Of a stretch of DNA of 64,000 bases, positions 1-10,962 are shown in pieces. The notes beneath the pieces are model-generated. The model made no database searches, had not been told where the DNA came from, and saw nothing but the letters and a program-made list of their open reading frames with translations. A program made the translations under genes and the position numbers. Location: NCBI GenBank assembly GCA_963575745.1, contig CAUYUJ010006502.1, positions 62,001 through 126,000 of the forward strand. The letters run 5' to 3'. Origin of the DNA: Prorocentrum cordatum. Lineage: Eukaryota > Sar > Dinophyceae > Prorocentrales > Prorocentraceae. Within the stretch, counting starts at the first letter, position 1; each line of letters opens with the position of its first letter.

Positions 1-68
1 CATTGGGCGGCCCCTCGAGCCTGCCCCTTGGCAGCGACAAAACTCCAAGCCTCAAGGCAATGTTTGGA

Positions 69-91
69 ACTTGAGCCAAAATGGCAACGGA
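69..91 (-). other. Relict dinoflagellate spliced-leader (DinoSL) sequence
   Basis: Read on the minus strand, bases 91-70 match the 22-nt dinoflagellate spliced leader at 21 positions, counting the degenerate first base. The only difference is T for A in the fifth position of the CCGTAGCC block, and the CCATTTTGGCTCAAG part is exact. The leader is normally joined to mRNA 5' ends by trans-splicing. Here CAAG is followed by TTCC and not by a GT donor, so this is not an SL RNA gene. It looks like the 5' end of a trans-spliced transcript copied back into the genome. About 66 bases further in the same direction an ATG falls on bases 3-1, so a retroposed or recycled coding sequence may begin at the left window edge. 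The identity of the motif is firm; the gene it led is unseen. Confidence 0.82.
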
Positions 92-179
92 AACGCGCGG
101 ATGATGTCATCATGGAATCAGTGGGACGGGTGGTATTCGAACTCCCTGAGCACATCACGGAGGACACCGTTCGTCGTGT

Positions 180-470
180 CATCGTCGTCTTCGTCGTATC
201 ATCCTCATAATAATATTCAGCATCATCACCACCATCACCATCACCATCACCACCACCACTATCATCATCAGCGTCATCATCATCAGCATCATCGCAAACA
301 TCATATTCATCCTCACCCTCACCACCACCCCCACCACCATCATTAACATCAACATGAGCACAAGTATCATTATCATCATCAGCACCAGTATCATCAGCAG
401 CACCATCATCTCATCATCAGCAACACCATCATCAATAGTATTAGTATTACGATCATCATCATCAGCGACC
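180..470. repeat. CAT/ATC trinucleotide microsatellite
   Basis: Imperfect CATCAC/CATCAT runs cover this stretch, interrupted by AGCACC and CCTCACC variants. Long open frames here (poly-His one way, poly-Met/Asp the other) come from the absence of stops in the repeat and are not genes. Confidence 0.95.
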
Positions 471-589
471 TCATCGGTTCGGGCAGCTGCCCCCGAATAT
501 GTTGGGCTGGCACGGCGGCGGGACTTGCCGCATACAGCTGGGCACGTGAATCTAATTTCCATAGGCAAGGCAGGGGGTCTGGACCCCAC

Positions 590-2090
590 CTCTCAGGGGG
601 GGGTCGTCATCCCTCGCCCGCCCAAGCGCACGTGAACAACTTTTCCTGATGTTGCAAAAACAACTACAAAACAACTGGCAACAAGGAGCAACACTGCCAG
701 TGTCAGAACACAGGCGGCTCCGCTCAGGGCACATATTCCTGGACGATCTCCCAGGGGGGGGGGGAACGTTCGCAAACAAAGCAGATCAAGGCCCCTGGAG
801 CACGGTTTACAGACATGAGGATATGCGAGACCTCTCGATGGAAAGAAGAGTCAACAGACTCCCAAAGTCAGTATCAGCCTTAAAAACTGGCCCCATCTTG
901 GGGTTTCCCTTCTCGAATGTTGGCCAGTGCAGTCTTCGCACCCGCGGGAAGCCTGCCCGAGGGTAGGGGCTCACATAAGCCTCTGACCTTCAGGCTAACA
1001 CGCTTGGCACAATATGACCCACACGCGGTGCATAATATGTACCACCCCACCCAATGACATGCCCAAAGAAAAACAGAACATCGAAATTCCCCCTCCCCTG
1101 GCCCGGGCTCCGAGCGCAACCCATCCACGGGAGCCCCCGCAACCACGGACCGACCCGAGCCCCCGGGATCGGACCCCAGGACACCCTCGGCACCAGACAA
1201 GGCAACCAGGACCGCTGCGGGCCCGGCCCGGGGTGGGTAGCAGACGCGTGCAGACCTCCCAGTACGACAGCCAGACGGGCACGTTGTCTCTTCCAAGAGG
1301 AAGAGTCACATTGCCCATCACTTCCCCGCGTCAGCAGTCTCCGAGTGGCTGGCGTGCGAGTTCTGGGCAGGCACATCCTACGGACCACACCATTCGACAC
1401 AAAGAGATCGTGCACCTGAAATCGAAGGGTAGGCAAGCAGGGAAGCAGCATGTGGTCCCGTACGCTCGAGTCTCCCGAAGGAAGGGCCGCACGTCGAGTA
1501 AATGCGCGACGAATCATATGCTCGGCGCATGCTTCACAGCACACGTCCAGTATGACGCATAGAAAACCATTCGGCTGATAAATGGGTGGGGGGATTGACA
1601 TCCTATTGGATTTGCATTAGCCGCACAAGTCAACTCACAAATGAACACACATCGGGACATCAATATTGGTTCGCATGCACCATATATCTTTGTTTGCGAG
1701 GCGATGGGGGCGGATCACCTACGACACACCTACTTCTCGTTGAAAGAAGACATCATGAGGCTAGGAAGGCAGAGCACAGGTAATGCTGTTGCATGTGAGG
1801 ATCTCTTCCTAACCCAGCGCGTAGGACAGAAACCCACAATGCCGAGGGAGAGAAGGAAGAGGATCGATAAGAAAGATAAGGCGGACAAAGAGGGGAGAGG
1901 CTGAGGACAGAAGCCACAACCGGGAGCAACGCTCAAGCCAACCTGCCAAAGGCGAGCCGTTGCGCGCATCCGCGGACTAGAACAAAAAACATACAGAAAT
2001 GCAGGTTTGTGTAACACACAGATAAATCCATCCCGGGAGGCGGCGTGATATCAAGAAGCCAGGAGGAGACACGATGCGGACATGCATAGA
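590..2090. other. Non-repetitive stretch without a recognisable gene
   Basis: A moderately GC-rich stretch. Several overlapping frames stay open for 100-200 codons on both strands around 990-1600, but none shows a domain, a coherent hydrophobic pattern or a family motif I recognise. I see no RNA gene. Confidence 0.5.
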
Positions 2091-2099
2091 GAGAATGAA

Positions 2100-2235
2100 A
2101 AGGGATTCTGAGAGGGAGAGGGGGAGATGACAGGGGGGAGAGGTGAGGGAGAAAAAGAGAGAGTGAGAGAGGGAGAAAGAGAGAGAGAGAGAGAACACAA
2201 ATAGAGAGAGAGAGAGAGAGAGACAGAGAGTGACA
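2100..2235. repeat. GA-rich microsatellite
   Basis: A purine tract of AGAGAG and GGGAGA runs, tightest at 2155-2225. The minus-strand Ser/Leu-rich frames across it are shadows of the repeat. Confidence 0.9.
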
Positions 2236-2686
2236 AACAAAAAACAAACAAAGAGGAAACGGGATGGCGAGACAGGCGGCCGTCAGCCCAGGGAACGAAT
2301 CGGATCTCCGATGGGTTTTGCGCGTCTTCCGCCAGAAACACTTGCCGAACCTCGTGCGCTGGAACTTGTAACCCGTGTAAGACCTGAGCATTATGGCATT
2401 CCCGAAGCAGCCCGGCGATGGGGACCAACGGCGGCGACAGCGGTGGCGGACTCGCCAGCATGAAAAAATCTGAGGGGAGGGGGTCATATCGAAATGGAAC
2501 GGAGAGCCCCCCTACCGGGAAATCGGTTTCGGTTTCGTGTTCGTGCGTGCCGTGCGTGCCCGCGAAGCGAAGCTGCGTGGGCGGGCAAAAAATGCCCCGC
2601 CTCTGGCTGAGGCGCGGCCGGACCAAAAGTCTCCCTTCCGGCAACCGGTGGCGCGCGGTGTCCCGCCGGTTTCCCGTCGGTGTCCC

Positions 2687-2687
<1 letters not shown>

Positions 2688-2720
<33 letters not shown>

Positions 2721-3870
2721 GCGATGTTGATGTTGATGCTGATGATGATAAAGATGGTCATGGTGGTGATGATGGTGTCCCGATGATGATGATGGTGATG
2801 ATGGTGATAATGTTGATGTTGCTGATGATGATGATGGTGTGCAGGTGGTGATGACCATGGTGTGCATGATCATGCGAATGTTTATCATGATGGTATGATG
2901 ATATGATGATGATGATGACGATGCTGGTGTCCCGATGATGATGATGATGATGATGATGAAGTTGATGATGATGCGGTTGATGATGGTGATGGTGGTGATG
3001 ATGGTGTCCCGATCATGGTGATGTTGATAATGGTGGTGGTGATGATGATGGCGTCCCGATGATGATGGCGTTGATGATGAGGAAGATGATGAGGTAATGA
3101 TTATGACTTTGATGGTGGCGACCCGATGACGAGGAGGCTGATGTTGAGGATGATGGTGTCCCGATGATGATGATGGTAATGATGATGATGGTGACCTCAC
3201 GATGGTGTCCCGACGGTGATGATGCTGACGATGATGATGATGTCGCTGGTGCTCATAATGGTGTCCCGATGATGGTGATGATGTTGATGACGCTGTTCAT
3301 GATGATGATGGGATGATGGTGATGACGGTGTTCCGATTATGATGGTGATAGTGGTGTCCCGATGATCATGACACTGATGATTAAGATGGTGACGATGATG
3401 GTGTCCCGATGATGGTGATGATGGTGATGATGGACATGGTGGTGATGATGACGGTGTCCCGATGGTGATGTTGTTGATGATGATGATGTTGTTGATGGTG
3501 ATGGTGTCCTAATGACGATGATTATGTTGATGGTCATGGTGGTGTTGTTGATGGTGAGCTGACGAGATGTTTATGATGATGAAGATGACTATGATGCTGA
3601 TGATGATGCTGATGAGGCTGATGGTGATACCGTTGATGGCGATGCTGGTGACGATGATGATGGTGACTCGATGACGATGATGACGTTGATGATGATGATG
3701 GTGACGATGATGGTGTTCGGTGGCGACGATGGTGATGCTGGCGATGAGGAGGAGGATGGGGTGATGATTAGTTTGACGATGGTGGCCCGATGATGATGAA
3801 GCTGATGCTGCTGATGATGCTGATGGTGCCCCGATGACGGCGATGATGCGATGCGATGCGATGCGACCAC
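2688..3870. repeat. GAT array punctuated by GTGTCCCGATGATG
   Basis: Long GATGATG runs are interrupted again and again by GGTGTCCCGATGATG, so the array is a minisatellite built on a trinucleotide repeat. It decays at its right end into GATGC pentamers (3845-3870). The same punctuated array reappears at 7645-8030, on the other side of the LINE at 4.0-7.6 kb. Confidence 0.95.
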
Positions 3871-4047
3871 CGCTGCGGACACCGCCCGGGCCTAGGGCAG
3901 ACTAGGTGGGCGAGGCCATGGCCTCTAGGATCTGAGGCGCCTGGATCCATGCAGCGCGAGACATGTAAAAAGTTAGGAGCAGAAGGGGGAGGAGGAAGAA
4001 ACGAAAGTCCTTGGCGTCGGTGTCGGCGCGGGCTGGGCGAGATTACG

Positions 4048-4464
4048 TCATTGGTCTGAGTCCCGGGTGCTGGTCGACGTGAGGTCGTTGAAGTTGTGTT
4101 CTAGCGCTGTCCATGCTTCGGTGTTTTGGGCTGTTTGCGCCCATGTGATGTCGTTCGGTTGTCCTTTCGAATGGGCTTGCGTGGGCGGTCCGTGGAGGTC
4201 TGGTCTGCGTTGGCGGAAGTAAGTAGTGATTTCGTCGTCCCAGCGCTTGATTTGGCCACCGTGCTGCCTGCGCCCCTGCTGGCGCGGATTGAGGACTGGG
4301 TGCCAGCGCAGCACTCGCCATGTCCACCTCGTCCAGTCGTGGTTTGCTTCTCGTGCAGCCATGCGCCGGCTTTCCGTCTGTGCAACGTCTCCCAATTGTC
4401 GATGTGGTGGAGCTTCATGAGGTGCTCTGCGCGTCGTGTCGCTCGCTGGATGTAGTCGGCCCAT
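4048..4464 (-). pseudogene. LINE C-terminal tail
   Basis: A 138-codon frame with VLRWHPV, then QHGGQIKRWDDEI and, near the end, NTEAWTALEHNF. This series (a W-rich stretch, GGQ..RW.D.I, a final W..LE..F) closes many LINE polyproteins after the thumb region. It sits at the expected distance downstream of the polymerase at 4900-5880, in the same orientation. The intervening 4465-4900 has no clear continuous frame, so the join is broken. Confidence 0.7.
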
Positions 4465-4899
4465 GGTTCCATTTCGTATGCGGTGGTGCTGTCTTCGCCG
4501 TCTTCGCTGTGCTTGTCAGGCGTGTGAGGTGCGTCGCGCTGCGATGGGTTGCTGTCTGCGTCATCGCTAGTGCTGTTGGCGCGGCATTCGTGGCCCTGTG
4601 CTTCGTTGTTCGCGCCGTCGAGATCAAGCCCCTGGCCGCTGTGAGGGCCGGCTTCTTTTGTTGTGCGTCCCCATGGCGTTCTGATGATCATGCGAAGCAT
4701 GCGTCGTTGTGTGCGTCGTAGATGCTGCCGTGGAGGCTCCGCGAGGGTCCACGTCTCTGCCCCGCATAACGCTGCTGGTGCTACAGTGCAGTTGAAAAGT
4801 CGGAGTCGGCGAGCCAGTGGGCAGTGTTTGCTGGTCAGCTCCTGCTTGCGAGGCGTGCGTGATGCCCATGCAGCTCGCGTGCGGTTCGTGGGGGCTGAC

Positions 4900-5880
4900 C
4901 TATTGGCCGAAGTATTTGATGATGCCCTCGTGTGGAACGATTTCTATGTCCATGTCTGGGAAACGTGCTGTGCGTGAGCTCGCCCTTCCGGCCCTTCTCG
5001 TCTGGTTGCTCAATAATTTGGTTTTGCCTGGGTGTAGTTCGAGCCCGCGTAGCCTCGTCGCGCGCGCAATGTCGTCAAGCATCGCTGTCGGGCGCGGGAC
5101 AGTTGGGCTGGTCAGGAGCACGTCGTCGGCGAAGCGTAGGTTGGTCAGCTCGGCGGCGCTCGCGAATCCCTATTCAACTCCCTTCCTTTTTCGCTGCCAT
5201 TCGGAAACCAGCGGTCCGAGGATACATTATAGCAGAGCTTTGAAGAGTAGGGAGCTGAGTGGGTCCCCGTGCCTCGTGCCCCGCAGGAGGCTAAAGAGTC
5301 TGCTGCTGACGTCTGTCCTCACCGTGGCTGTCTGTCCATCATAGAGCTGTTGGAGTAGTGCGACGCATCCAGGTTGACCCCTTGTGCCTTCAGCGCTGCC
5401 CATATGCTGTGCTCAACTGAATCGAAAGCTTTTTTGAAGTCGAGTGCTGCGACCCAGAGGTGTTGGCCCCATTTGTTTGCGCGCTCGCGCAATAAATGGA
5501 AGGTAAAGAGGTGGTCAGTGGTCGAGTGGCCTGGTCTGAAGCCCGCCTGGTCGGCAGTCTGGTGCGAGTCAAGCGTCGGTTGTAGCCTGTTGTACAGTTG
5601 TCGGCTGAAAAGCGCGCACAGCAATGGTATCGTGCAAATGGGGCGGTAGTTTTGTGGAAGCGCTAGATCTCCACTTTTTGGTGTGAATGTGATGACTGCG
5701 CTCTTCCAGCAGGCCGGCGGCGGGGCTTCGCGCTGCAGGATCGCGTTGTAGAGGTGGAGAAGTGCACCTCTGAGTTCCTCTGTGCCTTCTTTGAGCATCT
5801 CTGCGCGGAGGCCTTTCGTGTCTCGGGCTGTGCCAAGCCGGAGACCTTTGATCGCCTTGTTTAGCTCTTTCGGTGTGAAG
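4900..5880 (-). pseudogene. LINE reverse transcriptase
   Basis: Polymerase of the truncated LINE; it would copy element RNA at the nicked target. It starts near 5880 with FTPKELNKAIKGL, then NYRPI and QAGFRPGHSTTDHLF, motif A ALDFKKAFDSV (Asp at 5439-5441), motif B GTRHGDPLSSLLF (about 5280-5242), motif C FADD (5122-5133) and the following GLELHPGKTKLL. The catalytic Asp residues of motifs A and C are present. The frame is broken: a stop follows motif B within a few codons, and the piece containing FADD lies in a different frame from motif A. Two frames (5319-5798 and 4900-5121) together give most of one polymerase. Confidence 0.85.
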
Positions 5881-6907
5881 GGTGGGAGTCGGTGAGTCTG
5901 CTGGTCGCTGGTCGGTCGTCGGTCTGCCAGTCTGTTGGCCGGCGGGCGGGGGTCGGTCTGCTGCTCTGCTGGCCGGTCGGTCTGGCGTGCGGTTTGCTGC
6001 TTTGCCGGTCTGCCGGTCGGTCTGCTGGTCGGTCGGCGGGGTCGTCGTTTGGTCGTTGTGGGAGTCGGTGGGTATGCTGGTCGGTCGGTGGTAGTCGGTC
6101 TGCTGGTCTGCTAGTCGGCGGTCGGTGGTCAGTCTGCTGATCTACTGGTTGGTCGGCCGGCGCGGCGTTCGGCCTGTTGGTTTGGTGGTCTGCTGGTCGG
6201 TCTGCTGGCCGGTGCGCTGGCCAGTGGTCGGTTGGGTCGTCGTTCGGTCGTTGTGGGAATCGGTGGGTCTGCTGGTCGGTCGGTGGTAGTCGGTCTGCTG
6301 CTCTGCTAGTCGGCGGTCGGTGGTCGGTCTGCTGGTCTGCTGGTGGGTCGGCCGGCGCAGTGTTCGGCCTGTTGGTTTGCCGGTCTGCTGGTCGGTCTGC
6401 TGGTCGGTGGTCGGTGGGGTCGTCGTTTGGTCGTTGTGGGAGTCGGTGGGTCTGCTGGTCGGTCGGTGGTAGTCGTTTTGCTGGTCTGCTAGTCGGCGGT
6501 CGGTGGTCGGTCTGCTGGTCTGCTGGTGGGTCGGCCTGTGCGGCGTTCGGCCCGGTAGGTTGCGGGTCTGCTGGTCGGTCTGCTGGTCGGTCTGCTGGTC
6601 GGTGGTCGGTGGGGTCGTCGTTTGGTCGTCGTGGGTGTCGGTGGGTCTGCTTGTCGACCGGTGGTAGTCGGTCTGCTGGTCTGCTAATCGGCGGTCGGTG
6701 GTCGGTCTGCCGGGCTACTGGTCGGTCGGCCGGTGCGGCGTTCGGCCCGGTAGGTTGCGGGTCTGCTGGTCGGTCTGCTGGTTGGTCTGCTGGTTGGTCT
6801 GCTGGTCGGCGGTCGGTGCGGTCGTCGTTTGGTCGTTCTGGCTGCGTCGCCGTTGTTGTCGAGTTGTACAAGTGCTCGTAGAACTCCGCGAAAACGTTCG
6901 CGATTTC
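5861..6907 (-). repeat. In-frame PADR/PTDQQ tandem repeat inside the LINE linker
   Basis: A 336-codon open frame of five units of about 61-69 residues, each built from four-residue steps such as PADR and PTDQ. The landmark GTCGTCGTTT recurs at 6041, 6236, 6419, 6614 and 6821, so the spacings are 195, 183, 195 and 207 bp. All are multiples of 3 and differ by multiples of 12, the length of the GGTCTGCTGGTC sub-unit. The upstream end continues in the same frame into the LINE linker EIANVFAEFYEHLY, so the array grew inside an element reading frame. The polymerase downstream is in another frame. Confidence 0.85.
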
Positions 6908-7086
6908 TTATCGCGTCGTGCACTTGCTGCCCTCTTTGTCTGTCATGTGGGTAATGAGAGTTCGTGTTCTTCGTGTTTTGATACGCTGGATGCTCTTTAA
7001 ATCTCTGAACTGCTCAAGTACGTTTGCTATATGGGCCCGTCGTCTCGTTCTCTTCTGTACACGGATTTCTTGTTGTATACGTTTAC

Positions 7087-7617
7087 TCAGCTGCTTGCGG
7101 GCGTGGTGGTCGCTATTTGGCGTCTGCTGCCGTTCAGTGAGTCGGTTGCGTAGTCGTGCTGGTCCTCTGTCGGGTTGTTGGTTTGCTTGCGCACTGGCCG
7201 GGGTTGCACCGTCTCTGTCGCACCAAGATGAGTTTCCTGCGGCACTGCTGGCCGCAGCGGCTTCGACGATAACTCGCTAGATGTGTTCGCACAGTTCACT
7301 CGGGTCGGAAGCAAACTGTGCGGGCGTAAATGGGGCCTTTGGTGGTCATGGTAAACTTGCGTGTTAGTGATAGTGCCGGTCGTTCGTCGTCGGTGCTGTC
7401 GCCGTTGCTGTCGTCGTTCGTCGTCACATCGTGGTCGTCCGCATATCATTGCGGCCGGTATCCGCAAATCGACGGTAACAGCCTTGTGGTCGGAGCCGAG
7501 GTCGGTCCTGTTGTTGGCCTCTGTGTTGGTGCAGTGCCAGAACATCGTGCGGTTCAGTAGTACGTAGTCGAGCTGCTTGTGATTGTCGTCACTGCTATAA
7601 GTGATTTGCTTTTGCAC
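7087..7617 (-). pseudogene. LINE endonuclease (EEP/AP-like) C-terminal fragment
   Basis: The first ~55 codons read QLDYVLLNR and, about 20 residues later, LGSDHKAVTVDL. Together these are the closing motifs of the endonuclease/exonuclease/phosphatase fold: the strand before the last loop, and the SDH catalytic His. In LINEs this domain nicks the target so that the RNA can be copied in place. The remainder of the 176-codon frame is low-complexity Arg/Thr sequence and probably out of frame. The N-terminal catalytic half is absent. It belongs with the polymerase at 4900-5880. Confidence 0.75.
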
Positions 7618-7644
7618 TGGCTCGGGAAAAATCGTATTTGCTGA

Positions 7645-7788
7645 AAATGGTAACGATGATGATGGTGTCCCGATGAAGATGATGTTGATGATGATGATGG
7701 TGGTGCCCCGATGATGATGGTGTTGACGATGTTGTTTATGATGATGATGGGATGATGATGATGATGATGATGATGATGGGGGTGTGCC

Positions 7789-7834
<46 letters not shown>

Positions 7835-7937
7835 GTGTCCCGATAATTGTGATGTTGATGATGATGGTGACGATGATGGTGTCCCGATGATGATGATGAT
7901 GGTGATGATGATGATGATGATGATAATGGTGATGAGT

Positions 7938-7970
<33 letters not shown>

Positions 7971-8030
7971 CGGTGTCCCGATGATGATGACGTTGATGAC
8001 GTTGATGACGATGTTGCCGATGATGCTGAG
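7645..8030. repeat. Second block of the GAT/GTGTCCCGATG array
   Basis: GATGATG runs with the same GGTGTCCCGATGATG interruptions as 2688-3870. It begins directly beyond the truncated 5' end of the LINE, which suggests one original array split by the insertion. Confidence 0.93.
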
Positions 8031-8034
8031 GCGT

Positions 8035-8276
8035 TGATTGTGAGATCGATTGTGATATCGATTGTGATAACGATAGTGAAACCGAATGTGAGATAGATTG
8101 TGATATCGATAGTGAGATCGATAGTGAGATCGATTGTCATGTCGATTGTGAGATCGATCGAATGAAATAGATCGAGTGATCTCGATTGTGAGATCGATCG
8201 AGTGAGATCGATCGAGCGAGACCGATAGTGAGATCGATCGTAAGATCGATAGTGAGACCGATCGAGTGAGACATTG
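8035..8276. repeat. 12-bp GATCGATAGTGA minisatellite
   Basis: About twenty imperfect copies of a 12-bp unit, GAGATCGATTGT or GAGATCGATAGT, most containing ATCGAT or GATCGATC palindromes. It abuts the GAT array on its left and grades into unique sequence near 8277. Confidence 0.93.
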
Positions 8277-8324
8277 GTTCCTGCGCCCCCCCGAAACTCC
8301 TTATCACCCGAGGGGTGGTCGTAT

Positions 8325-8396
8325 AGGTGTGTATATATATATATATACACACAGCTACGTACAAGAATCATCGCGCGCGCGCTTCGCGCGGTTCCA
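8325..8396. repeat. TA-repeat plus GC hairpin (copy C of a three-copy family)
   Basis: GTGTATATATATATATACAC is followed about 10 bases later by AGAATCA, a CGCGCGCGC-CTTCG-CGCG hairpin, and GGTTCC. The same order, TA repeat then AGAAYCA then CG-CTTCG-CG hairpin then GGTTC, occurs near 47,083 and, inverted, near 49,667. Confidence 0.7.
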
Positions 8397-8399
8397 GTC

Positions 8400-8800
8400 A
8401 TACTTGTCCTGAGGTCAAGCATATAGCTCGTCAGAGGGGCCGTGTGCAGATGAACGAATTCTTGGCTCGGAAGCGCGCACGTCTTGGCGTCTGACGTCGC
8501 ATTGAGGATTGGTATTCGCGGCAGTCCTGGGTCATCCTTGGGCAATCGTGCAACTCTCCGTTGGACCCCTTGGGCCTCCGATGCACACGTCCGAAGCACA
8601 TGGGAACTCCAACAAAGAAAAGAGAAAACGTTGGAAAGCCTTTGGTTTGTGACTGTGCTGGCCTCTTGGAAGTCCTGTGCGGGCACTATGGCAGCGTCTT
8701 GGGGCCTCGTTGTACTGCTGGGGACTTCCTGGGATAACTGAGAGGGCTCCTGGGACCGTCGGGGAACCCTGTGGAAACTCGAGGAGGCTCTAGGAAAGCC
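8400..8800. other. Stretch without recognisable gene
   Basis: Unique-looking sequence. Open frames on either strand carry no motif I recognise. Nothing else was seen. Confidence 0.4.
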
Positions 8801-10962
8801 CTAGGAGTTGAAGCGCCCCTTAGGGTACCCTGGGTGCGCCGCATATGCTGCGGCCTGGGTCCCCAGAGGTCGAGCTCTGGTGCATGGGTGGAACATGGCA
8901 TTGCCAGGAGACAAGATCAAGGAGGGAGGTGGCAAGACGAGTGGGGTAGCGAAAGGCGGGAACGTGCGGAAGCCAATTATGGAGGAGGGGGTGGGGAAGA
9001 AAGACAGTGGAAGGAGGAAGCGGACGGAAAAGAACAGGAAGGTAGAGGGAGGACAGAGGGATGAATAGTGAAAAGGAGTGGGCTGGGGAAGGGCACGGCG
9101 GAGGAATGAGGGATGACGGGGCATCACCAAAGCGGGAAGACGGATTGAACGTACAAGAAAATGAATGTACGAGGTAGAGGACAACAAACAAGAGGAGGAA
9201 GCGGAAAACAAGAGGGAACGAAGGAAGGTACTAGCACGCACGGGGAGTGATAATGCAATAGGGTTGGATGAGGAAAGCACCAAAGGCAAAATGGACAAGA
9301 AGGATGAAAGAGGATGGCACATAAAAGAGAGAGGATGCAACCTGAGAGAGAAAAGGGCGTTAAGGGGTGGGAGGCGTAAGGGTGAGAGACGACGAGGACG
9401 GGAGGAGGAGGAGGAGGAGGAGACAGGAGCCAGGAGTCCCAGGTAAAAATCCAGAAAAGCCATGGCCTTGCGATCAAGTTCGGCTTTGGTAAAAGACCGT
9501 CCGATACACTGCAGGCATTCAGCACGAGTGGGGGCCACCACATTCGGGCACTCCTTGCCGAGCCCTAACAACGTCCCATCCCCATACATCCCGCAAAACG
9601 CGCAGAACCAGAGGCCCAGGCCATGGTGCAACTGCCAATCCAAAGTAACTTGAAGCATTCCGAATCCCTCCAAGCTCGGACCAAGGATATCGATACAGAG
9701 CTTCAACTACGGCGGCCCTGACGCCCCGAATCATCGAGGCATGGTTGGACCCAAAACGAGAAGCATTGGCGGGCGACGGGCGCACGACGACGATGGGGAG
9801 GGCCGCGGGAGCGGGATGGAGGTCGGTGCCTTCACAGCGGCTCTCGCCCGCGGAAGGGCCCACGAGGGCCTTCCGACCCATCCGTCGGTGCCCACCGCCT
9901 CTACAAACAAGATGCCCGCGTGTAGTTGCCAACTTTTCCCCAACGGTCAACACGTCGAGCGTCGACCGCCACATTAGCATGCGAAACCAAATCATCTGGT
10001 TTTCCACCGCCAAAGTGGGGGTAGGGATGACGAGAGGAATCCTGTACAGAGTGGTCCCCCAGCCAACAAAAATATCAACTACAATATTGTTTCGGACCAA
10101 CCAGGACATACGTTGACCCTCGGCCACTTCCGTAGCAAACACATGAGTGCGAATGACTTGCACTGCAGCGCGTCCCCTTTCACCAGACTGCATGATCAAG
10201 CCAACATCCGCCGCGTATTTCTCGCCGAAGGGAAACACATCAATGCGAGCGTACCGGCCGTCGCACACTGGTGGGTTGCCGGTGTTGTAATTGACTAAGT
10301 CGGACGCCCATCGGAAAGCACTTAAAAACATGACGAACTCTCCGCGCGGGAGTGACTGTTGGAGACCTGGTTAGATGCCCAACGCCGTGCAAATAATTTC
10401 CATGTTGCGCTCGTCGTCGAACTGCGCAAAGCAAATTCCGACTCTGCGAAATCCAAGGCCGGCAGGGTCCTCGCCCCCGTTGGGCCCCCCGAAAACAACA
10501 CTGAAAAAAACATAAGGGTGCAGGGCTTGACCGTGAGGTAACCAGCGGAAAAACTCGATTCTTAATTCGGATAGCGTCGGCGACGTATCGACGTATCCCA
10601 CCACTCCCCCTGATGGTAACCAATGCGAGAGGTAAGAGAGAAGCCAAAGGATCGGGAAATGGATCATTGAAGGGAGCGGCCTTTGTCCGTTGCTGCGGTC
10701 CGCAGCTTGGAATTACACAGCGCTGCCTTGAGCCAAGACAGCGTCGGCTATAGCGTTCGCTATACAATCTCACCTTAGACCTCATTTGAAGTCTGGGGGG
10801 ACCGAACACTAGATCTAAGTCCTCGTGAATTCTATCAGGTTGAGGAGAAGGATGGGGATGATATTTTTTCAGCATCCCCAAAGATACGCAGGCAAGCGAG
10901 CGAAAGACAGCACGCAGTGTTTGGGCCGAACAAAAGAACAAATGTTCAGCCGAAGATAGCAA
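8801..10962 (-). pseudogene. Decayed ORF cluster of unknown function
   Basis: Read right to left, successive frames give globular-looking protein and hand over to one another. 10667-10371 contains ELRIEFFRWLPHGQALHPY and PAGLGFRRVGICFAQFDDER. 10331-9950 contains YARIDVFPFGEKYAADVGLI and MSWLVRNNIVVDIFVGWG. 9943-9731 contains LFVEAVGTDGWVGRPSWALP. 9706-9430 contains ECLQCIGRSFTKAELDRKAM. The hydrophobic pattern and the clean hand-offs argue for one former protein of about 350-400 residues with several frameshifts, or for exons. I do not recognise the family. The part below 9430 is low-complexity Ser/Pro/Leu and probably non-coding. A mobile-element origin is possible but not shown. Confidence 0.5.

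Larger units (their letters stand above)
4040..7640 (-). mobile_element. 5'-truncated LINE with AP-endonuclease and polymerase remnants
   Basis: A non-LTR retrotransposon read right to left. In order it holds the end of an endonuclease domain (7617-7450), a linker ending in EIANVFAEFYEHLY (6907-6866), a long proline-rich repeat (about 6860-5890), the polymerase (5880-4900) and the C-terminal tail typical of many LINEs (4464-4048). The 5' part of the endonuclease is missing: coding similarity stops where a GAT array begins near 7640. An in-frame TAA at 6908-6910, frame changes near 5865-5900 and a stop shortly after motif B mark it as dead. Its 3' side runs into GATGC/GAT repeats, which read CATCG/CAT on the element strand, so it was primed in, or carried, such a repeat. 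Confidence 0.85.

Noticed and set aside
7736-8686. 316-codon minus-strand ORF
   Set aside because: It runs through the GATCGA and GAT arrays; the product is low-complexity.
10720-10745. Second spliced-leader-like match (CTTGAGCCAA)
   Set aside because: Only 10 bases match the leader and the rest differs, which is expected by chance.
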